Below, piece by piece: positions 55,376-61,160 of a DNA stretch of 64,000 nt; the first letter of the stretch is position 1, and each line of letters opens with the position of its first letter. The translations under genes and the position numbers were made by a program. The notes beneath the pieces are model-generated. The model was given only the letters and a program-made list of their open reading frames with translations, did no database searches and was not told the origin of the DNA. Location of the stretch: contig NZ_NFJW01000002.1 in the NCBI RefSeq assembly GCF_002160065.1, positions 1 to 64,000 on the forward strand, written 5' to 3'. The stretch is from Collinsella sp. An2 (lineage in GTDB: Bacteria; Actinomycetota; Coriobacteriia; Coriobacteriales; Coriobacteriaceae).

Positions 55376-56377
55376 TTACTCCGCCGGATCGGACTCCTCG
55401 GCCTCGGCAGCTGCGACGGAGCCCTGCACCTCTTCGGGCGTGCGGGTGGTCGGCCCGCCCAGGAAGATCTCGCTGCCGCGCAGCTTGCGCTCAAGCATCT
55501 GCTCGTACTGCTGCTCCTCGTAGGCGTCCTGTGTGAGCCTCGGGTCCTCGATGAGGGACGACACAGAGTTCACCTGCTCCTGGATGCGGCTTGTCACCTG
55601 CTCGTCCATGCCGATGATGCGCAGCTCCCAGTCGATGCTCGACGTCGAAGAGCGGCTCGGCTTGCTCCACACGAACGTAAGGATCGCGCGGCGCGTGCCT
55701 GTGGCCGGCAGAAGGCCAAACAGACGGTCGCGCTGGATGTTGCCATCGTCGTCCACATAGGCGTACACGTTGTACGTCACCGTATCGATGCGGTCGTTGA
55801 GCAGCGCGTTGGTGGCCAGTGCCGCTGCCTGGATCTGACCGTTGGAAAGCAGCTCGAGCTCGTTGGCGGAATCGGTGTCAACCACGCTCACCTCAAGATC
55901 GCCGTTGCGCTGATCGGCATGGTCCACCGTGAAGTTGCGGGGGAACTGCGTAAAGCCGTTGCCCCACTCAAGGCCGCCTTCCAGGGCGTTGGTAACCGTC
56001 TCGCGCGTGACGGACTCCGAGAGGTTCGAGGTGTTCAGACGGCGGCTCACGCCATAGAAGATCTGCATGCCCACAATGAGCACCATGACCACCAGCACAA
56101 AGCCCACGGCCGTGCGGGTGATGGTGTCGCCCACCTTGGAGCCGGAGGGGTCCTCTGCCGAGAGCGGGTCGACCTTCGAGCTGCCGCGGCGCTCGCGGTC
56201 GGACTCCACCATGCGCTTCATGGCGCCCTTGTCGCCGGCCTTCTTTGCGGCGACGCGGAACTTCAGGCGACGCTCGCGGTCGCGTTCGCGGTCGGGGTCG
56301 AGCACGCCGGACTCATCGAGCTCGGAAAAGAGCTCGCTTACCTCATCGGGTGTGAGTTGCCGCTTCTTCGCCATCAT
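55376..56377 (-). CDS. Hypothetical single-helix membrane protein linked to an ABC exporter
   Basis: 333 residues. The first ~90 are charged (ERDRERRLKFRVAAKKAGDK), then one transmembrane helix (TAVGFVLVVMVLIVGMQIFY), then a domain with alternating strands (NGDLEVSVVDTDSANELELL, VYAYVDDDGNIQRDRLFG) likely outside, and an acidic tail. I do not recognise a family. It starts 24 bases after the ABC exporter stop, so the two are probably one operon. Weak ribosome binding site, two adjacent ATG codons at the start. Confidence 0.65.
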   Translation of the reverse strand: MMAKKRQLTPDEVSELFSELDESGVLDPDRERDRERRLKFRVAAKKAGDKGAMKRMVESDRERRGSSKVDPLSAEDPSGSKVGDTITRTAVGFVLVVMVLIVGMQIFYGVSRRLNTSNLSESVTRETVTNALEGGLEWGNGFTQFPRNFTVDHADQRNGDLEVSVVDTDSANELELLSNGQIQAAALATNALLNDRIDTVTYNVYAYVDDDGNIQRDRLFGLLPATGTRRAILTFVWSKPSRSSTSSIDWELRIIGMDEQVTSRIQEQVNSVSSLIEDPRLTQDAYEEQQYEQMLERKLRGSEIFLGGPTTRTPEEVQGSVAAAEAEESDPAE

Positions 56378-56401
56378 GCGCCCATCAACGTGCCGTCAGA
56401 C

Positions 56402-58252
56402 CTAGCGACGCGCGATATCCCCCGCGGGCTCGTCGAGCTCGCGGGCGCGCACGCCTTCAAACTGCATTCGATAGTAACGGGCGTAGGTGCCCCCGCGGGC
56501 GAGAAGCTCCTCATGCGTGCCACGTTCCACGACCTGACCATGTTCGACCGTCGCGATTTCGTCGGCGCCCTTAATGGTGGACAGGCGGTGGGCGATGATG
56601 ATCGTCGTGCGGTCGGCCGCCAGACGCTCAAGCGACTCCTGCACCGCCTCTTCGCTCTCGTTGTCGAGCGCCGAGGTTGCCTCGTCCAAAATAAGGATCT
56701 TCGGGTCCTTCAGGAAGACGCGGGCGATGGCGATGCGCTGCTTCTGTCCGCCCGACAGCCTGCCGCCGCGCTCGCCCACCACGGTGTCGTAGCCGTCCTC
56801 AAGCGACTCGATGAACTCATGGATGTTCGCACGGCGCGCGGCCTCGGCGATCTCGGCGTCTGTAGCTCCGGGACGCCCGTAGGCGATGTTCTCGCGGATG
56901 GTTCCGTCAAACAGGTACACATCCTGCTGCACAAGGCCGATCGCGCGGCGCAGGCTCTCCTGCGTGACGTCGCGCACGTCCTGGCCGTCGATGCTGATCG
57001 AGCCGCCCTGAACGTCATAAAAGCGCGGCAGCAGCGAGCACGTGGTGGACTTGCCGCCGCCCGACGGTCCCACCAGCGCGATGGTCTCGCCCGGACGAAT
57101 CGACAGGTTCAGGTGATCGATGACTGGACGCTCTCCGCGGCCATACGCGCCGTCGCCCAGCTCGCGGTCCTCGTAGGTAAAGCACACGTCGCGGTACTCG
57201 ATGGCGCCGCTCGTGACCTTGAGGTCCGTCGCCCCCGGCTTGTCCTGGATGTCGGGCGTGCTCATGAGCACCTCGTCCATGCGCTTGAAGCCGGCGATGG
57301 CCTTCTGGAAGGTCTCGGTGGAGTTCACGAGCGTCTCGATGGGGGTTGTGAACAGGCTGATGTACAGCGCGAAGGTGCCCATGTCGATGGCGCTCATGCG
57401 GCCGTCCGCCACCAGGCAGCCGCCCACCACCACGACGAGCGTAAAGAGCGCGCCGGTCATGAGGGCGCTCGTGGCCTGGTAGGTTCCCATGACGCGGTAC
57501 ATGGCCTCCTTGGAGTCCAGGTAGCGGTCGTTGGAGGCGCGGAACTTCGCGCGCTCGGTCTCTTCGTTTGCAAAGGACTTCACCACGCGCATGCCGGCGA
57601 GCGAATCCTGCAGCTGCGAATTCACGCCCGAGATCTTCACGCGGTTGTCGCTGTAGACGGCGCGCATGCGCAGGTTCTGCACGACCATGATCGCCACGAA
57701 GATTGCGGTGACCACCGCCATGACGCCGGTGAGCGCCGGGGAGATGGTAAAGAGGATCACGAACGCGCCGATGATCTCGACCCCGCAGATGATGATCCAC
57801 TCGGGAACGTGGTGCGCGGCCTCGCAGATATCAAAGAGGTCGTTGACCACACGGCTCATCATGTCGCCCGAGTTCACGCGGTCGAAGTAGCTAAAGCTGA
57901 AGCGCTCGTACTGGTCGAAGAGGTCCTGGCGCATCTTGGACTCCATGCGCGCACCCATGATGTGGCCCTGCGCCGACACGAAGTAGCGGCATCCACACCG
58001 GATGAGGTACATGACAACGAGGCCGGCGGCTACCATGCCGATAGAGGCCATGATGGCTGCGGGACCCTCGGTGAACAGCCCGTTGGTAAGCGAGCGCAGG
58101 ATGACGGGAAACGCCAGGTCGATGCCGGCGATGATGAGCGCGCAGACCGTATCGGCTATGAACAGGTGCTTCTGCGGTCCGTAATAGGCCAAAAAGCGGC
58201 GGAGCATGGTCTTGGGGCGCGCGGCGGTGCGCGAGGAAGTTGAACTGGTCAC
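56402..58252 (-). CDS. ABC exporter, fused permease and ATPase (MdlB/MsbA-like)
   Basis: 616 residues. Six helices in the first ~320, then the ATPase with Walker A LVGPSGGGKSTTCSLL, Q-loop IGLVQQDVYLFDG, signature RLSGGQKQRIAIARVF, Walker B ILILDEATSALDNE and switch His IIAHRLSTIKGADE. Half-transporter acting as homodimer or with an unlinked partner; the exported substrate is not evident. The start is GTG 58252 with AAGGAAA upstream. Possibly coupled to the following membrane protein. Confidence 0.92.
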   Translation of the reverse strand: MTSSTSSRTAARPKTMLRRFLAYYGPQKHLFIADTVCALIIAGIDLAFPVILRSLTNGLFTEGPAAIMASIGMVAAGLVVMYLIRCGCRYFVSAQGHIMGARMESKMRQDLFDQYERFSFSYFDRVNSGDMMSRVVNDLFDICEAAHHVPEWIIICGVEIIGAFVILFTISPALTGVMAVVTAIFVAIMVVQNLRMRAVYSDNRVKISGVNSQLQDSLAGMRVVKSFANEETERAKFRASNDRYLDSKEAMYRVMGTYQATSALMTGALFTLVVVVGGCLVADGRMSAIDMGTFALYISLFTTPIETLVNSTETFQKAIAGFKRMDEVLMSTPDIQDKPGATDLKVTSGAIEYRDVCFTYEDRELGDGAYGRGERPVIDHLNLSIRPGETIALVGPSGGGKSTTCSLLPRFYDVQGGSISIDGQDVRDVTQESLRRAIGLVQQDVYLFDGTIRENIAYGRPGATDAEIAEAARRANIHEFIESLEDGYDTVVGERGGRLSGGQKQRIAIARVFLKDPKILILDEATSALDNESEEAVQESLERLAADRTTIIIAHRLSTIKGADEIATVEHGQVVERGTHEELLARGGTYARYYRMQFEGVRARELDEPAGDIARR

Positions 58253-58353
58253 GGCGTTTCCTTGCTTGAAGTCGTGTTTGAGCTGTACAACGTAGTGCAG
58301 CCAACCAGTATATACGCGGGGCGGCAACGGAACGGCGGCTTGATGGCGGCTTT

Positions 58354-58430
58354 TTAGTCCAGCAACTACTTTTGACTAACTTTAGGCCCGTTTTTCGGCC
58401 GAAACTTAGTCAATGGTAGTTGCTGAACTA
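58354..58430. repeat. Palindromic intergenic repeat, TTAGTCCAGCAACT family, copy 3
   Basis: TTAGTCCAGCAACTACTTTT followed by GACTAA (58354-58379) faces TTAGTCAATGGTAGTTGCTG plus AACTA (58406-58430), complementary with a few mismatches. The central GGCCCGTTTTTCGGCC is a further hairpin. Located between the ABC exporter and the second NUDIX gene, in 58253-58472, which holds no gene. Confidence 0.85.
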
Positions 58431-58472
58431 CGTTTGGGATGTTTGCACGGCGAGCAGACGAGCGGCTCGACG

Positions 58473-59105
58473 CTACGAAGCGGACAACGTCGTCCGAGCA
58501 TGCGCCGCCAACACGCCAGCAACCGTCTTCGCATCGGTGATGGACCCGCCCAGCGCGGCCAGCACCAGCTCGCGCAGGTCCACCATGTCCACGTTCAGAA
58601 ACTCGTCGGCATCGGGACTCGTACCCACGAAGTGCAGCCCGTGGGCCAGATACACCCGCACCACCTCGTCCGTGTAGCCCGGCGAGGCCGCCACCGACAC
58701 CAGCGGCTCCAATCGGTCCGCTACAAAGCCGGTCTCCTCGCGCAGCTCACGGCGAGCAGCCGAAGCGGGATCCTCACCGGGGTCGAGCTTGCCCGCGGGA
58801 ATCTCGACCGTCACGGCATCAAACGGCACGCGATACTGACGCACCACCGGCACCTGTCCCTGCGGCGTTATGGCTACCACGCCAACACCGCCCGGGTGCC
58901 GCACAACGTCGCGCTCCTCATGGGCGCCGTCGGGCAGCGTCACCTGCAGGTTGTGCACGTCAATGACGCCGCCGCGCCAAATGTGCTCGTCGCCATTGAT
59001 ATGCTCGTGCAAGGCGGCGTCACGCGGGTCGGCGTCTCCGGCAATATACGGTCGCGAGGGCCAAGGCGACTCGGGCTCCGCGGCGCTCAAAGGGTTCTGC
59101 GCCAT
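58473..59105 (-). CDS. NUDIX hydrolase, ADP-ribose pyrophosphatase-like (second copy)
   Basis: 210 residues. Nudix box GKLDPGEDPASAARRELREE with TGF following; the upstream VPVVRQYRVPFDAVTVEIPA and the downstream PDADEFLNVDMVDLRELVLA match ADP-ribose pyrophosphatases. It starts two bases after the stop of the upstream NUDIX gene (TAG CC ATG), so the pair is translated together. Sequence similarity along their whole length indicates tandem duplication. Confidence 0.9.
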   Translation of the reverse strand: MAQNPLSAAEPESPWPSRPYIAGDADPRDAALHEHINGDEHIWRGGVIDVHNLQVTLPDGAHEERDVVRHPGGVGVVAITPQGQVPVVRQYRVPFDAVTVEIPAGKLDPGEDPASAARRELREETGFVADRLEPLVSVAASPGYTDEVVRVYLAHGLHFVGTSPDADEFLNVDMVDLRELVLAALGGSITDAKTVAGVLAAHARTTLSAS

Positions 59106-59107
59106 GG

Positions 59108-59839
59108 CTACTCCTCTGCCAGACGATGCGCCATGACCTCGCAGGCAAGGGCGCCCACCACGGTCTTTGCGTCTTCGATCTTGCCGTCCAGCACGGCGTC
59201 CACCAGCTCGTTTACCGGCACCAGGTCGACGTTTAGGAACTCGTCCTCGTCGGGCTCGGCACCTTCGAAGCCCAGCTGCGTGGCCAGGTAGATGTGGATC
59301 AGCTCGTCGGAGAATCCGCAGGACGAGGCGATGGTGGTGAGGTAGGCGATGCAGCCCGCCACGAAGCCCGTCTCTTCTTTGAGCTCGCGCTTCGCGCACT
59401 CGAGCGGCTCCTCGCCGGGGTCAAGCTTGCCGGCGGGGATCTCGACCGTCACGCGGTCGAGCGCGGTGCGGTACTGGCGCACCAGGGCGATCTTGCCTGT
59501 TTCGGTAAGGGCCACAATGGCTACGGCGCCGCGGTGACGCACCACGTCGCGCACGGAGGTCCTGCCGTTCGGCAGGCGCACGTCCAGCCGTTCAACGTTG
59601 AAGATCTTGCCCGACCAGGCGATTTCACTCGAAAGAATCTGCTCGTGCAGGTCGGCGTCGTGCTCGGCCTCGTCGCCTAAGATGAGCGAAGGCACTTCCT
59701 CCGGCTCGGGACTCTCGGTCGTCTCGTAGGGCCCGCGGCCCGTGTCGTCGGGCTCGCAGGCGCACTGTTCGGCACCATCCGGACACGGCTCGGCAGGTGC
59801 CTCCTCGCCCGAAACGACCTTCTCCTGATCCTCCGCCAT
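59108..59839 (-). CDS. NUDIX hydrolase, ADP-ribose pyrophosphatase-like (first copy)
   Basis: 243 residues. A ~60-residue acidic leader (GEEAPAEPCPDGAEQCACEP) precedes the NUDIX domain. The box reads GKLDPGEEPLECAKRELKEE followed by TGF, and flanking motifs IALVRQYRTALDRVTVEIPA and EPDEDEFLNVDLVPVNELVD are shared with the downstream copy. Probably hydrolyses ADP-ribose or related nucleotide diphosphates. GGAGGAGGA before ATG 59839. Confidence 0.9.
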   Translation of the reverse strand: MAEDQEKVVSGEEAPAEPCPDGAEQCACEPDDTGRGPYETTESPEPEEVPSLILGDEAEHDADLHEQILSSEIAWSGKIFNVERLDVRLPNGRTSVRDVVRHRGAVAIVALTETGKIALVRQYRTALDRVTVEIPAGKLDPGEEPLECAKRELKEETGFVAGCIAYLTTIASSCGFSDELIHIYLATQLGFEGAEPDEDEFLNVDLVPVNELVDAVLDGKIEDAKTVVGALACEVMAHRLAEE

Positions 59840-59956
59840 GGGTCCTCCTCCCCGCGCCGCGCACCGGCCGGCGTGGCCGCGCGGCGTCTGGAACGTTCGC
59901 ACAATCACGCTAGTTGTACCCAACATGAAGAGGGGTCGATACCTTGTGGGCGAAGC

Positions 59957-60409
59957 CTATGCCGATGCAGAGGCGTCGGGGTTCGTGTCGCCCTTTGTTC
60001 TGCGTCGACGCGAGCGGCGCTGCTTGAGCAGCGTGGCGTGCTCGATGCCTTGTTCGGTTGCCTGATACACGTTGCCCAGTTGGGCTCCGGTGGGGCTGAA
60101 CACCGGGGTCGAAACGATGTCGCCCTCGCGACGCAGGCGGGTCAGTGCGCGGTCGAGGGTGCGTCCGCAGCAGCCCAGACGCTGTACCAGGTCGGTTTTG
60201 CGAAACGTGACCGACCCGTGAATCTCGGTCTCGCGCGCGATCATTTCCAGCACGCGCTCGTGGATGAACGCGTGCCGGCCGTCGATTTCGGTGCTGACGC
60301 CGCGAAGCGACGAGTTGCCCACGCCTTCGCGCGCGGGCGTAGGACGCTTCGCGTCACCTTCCTGGGAAGGACCCCCCCCCAGGCCGTTTTTGAGCAAATC
60401 TGTGGTCAT
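59957..60409 (-). CDS. Winged-helix protein with G9 tract near the start (paralogue of 60783 gene)
   Basis: 150 residues. The winged-helix core is FRKTDLVQRLGCCGRTLDRA, then LTRLRREGDIVSTP, then GAQLGNVYQATEQGIEHATL and a basic tail (KQRRSRRRRTK). It is clearly paralogous to the gene at 60783 (same GRHAFIHERVLEMI and STPVF-TGAQLGN segments). Codons 9-12 hold nine G bases in a row (CTG GGG GGG GGT), so slippage would alter the frame of everything downstream. Its role is unknown; DNA binding is likely. Start ATG 60409. Confidence 0.75.
   Translation of the reverse strand: MTTDLLKNGLGGGPSQEGDAKRPTPAREGVGNSSLRGVSTEIDGRHAFIHERVLEMIARETEIHGSVTFRKTDLVQRLGCCGRTLDRALTRLRREGDIVSTPVFSPTGAQLGNVYQATEQGIEHATLLKQRRSRRRRTKGDTNPDASASA
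60372..60380 (-). repeat. Homopolymer of nine G (coding strand)
   Basis: Nine C on the plus strand, i.e. G9 in the mRNA, inside codons 9-12 of the winged-helix gene. Longest homopolymer I see in the window; such tracts are typical of slipped-strand phase variation. Confidence 0.9.
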
Positions 60410-60492
60410 GAGAGCTCCATTGCATTTGCGTGGCGAACGGTGCGAAACCGCAGCAGGCGCCGCACGTCCAACGGTGTATTGCAATCACTTTA

Positions 60493-60535
60493 GGGGACCC
60501 ACACAATCCTGCCAGTTCATGTTATGTGGGTCCCC
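60493..60535. promoter_or_regulatory. Inverted repeat upstream of the G9 winged-helix gene
   Basis: Perfect 11-bp arms GGGGACCCACA/TGTGGGTCCCC separated by 21 bases, 84 bases upstream of the start codon. No T-run, and the wide spacing looks more like an operator or two half-sites than a terminator. Region 60410-60782 has no gene. Confidence 0.55.
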
Positions 60536-60732
60536 CATTGTTTTATGAGTTTTCTAACATCTTTTTTTGGCGTTTCACCTGGTGTTTTCCGTTCGCCGAT
60601 TTCTTCTGCAGAAGCTGTGGTGTTCGGCGGTGCGCAGGCGTGGTGGAGGGTGATTATAAGGTGCTATGCGACTGTTGATTGCGAGCTGGGTGTCGGGTGC
60701 TCCGAACCGTGTCCGCGCCACGCAAGCGCAAA

Positions 60733-60765
60733 GGACCGGCACGGGATGCTCCCCGCACCGGCCCC
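60733..60765 (-). terminator. Terminator after the 60783 gene
   Basis: On the minus strand GGGGCCGGTGCGGG pairs with CCCGTGCCGGTCC (near perfect) and is followed by TTTGCG, 18 bases after the stop. Confidence 0.75.
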
Positions 60766-60782
60766 TATGGTTTGCAGCCGCT

Positions 60783-61160
60783 CTAGCAGGCTGCCTCTGC
60801 GCTCTTGGGCTTATCCTGGCCCGCAGGCTTCGGACGCTTCTCCGCCCGGAAGGTCTTCGCATGGGCGATGCCCGCTTCCGTGGCGCGGTACTCGTTGCCA
60901 AGCTGCGCGCCCGTCTCGCCGAACACCGGCGTCGAGACGACCTCGCCCGAGCGCCGCAGCCTCACGAGAGCGTTGTCGAGCGAGCGCTCGCAGCATCCCA
61001 GGCGGTGCGCCAGGTCCGCTTTGCGGAACGTGACCGACCCCCGAATCTCGGTCTCGCGCACGATCATCTCCAGCACGCGTTCGTGCACGAACGCGTGCCG
61101 GCCGTTGATCTTCCTGCTGATACCCTTGAGCGACGAGCCCTCGCCGCTCTTGAGCGCCAC
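60783..61160 (-). CDS. Winged-helix protein directly behind the pilin-like gene
   Basis: 125 residues. Core: FRKADLAHRLGCCERSLDNA, then LVRLRRSGEVVSTP, then GAQLGNEYRATEAGIAHA. The start is GTG at 61160, the base right after the pilin-like stop codon (TAG GTG), so it depends on translation of that gene, and it has no clear ribosome binding site of its own. Together with its paralogue at 59957 it forms a regulator-like pair beside a surface protein. DNA target unknown. Confidence 0.78.
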   Translation of the reverse strand: MALKSGEGSSLKGISRKINGRHAFVHERVLEMIVRETEIRGSVTFRKADLAHRLGCCERSLDNALVRLRRSGEVVSTPVFGETGAQLGNEYRATEAGIAHAKTFRAEKRPKPAGQDKPKSAEAAC

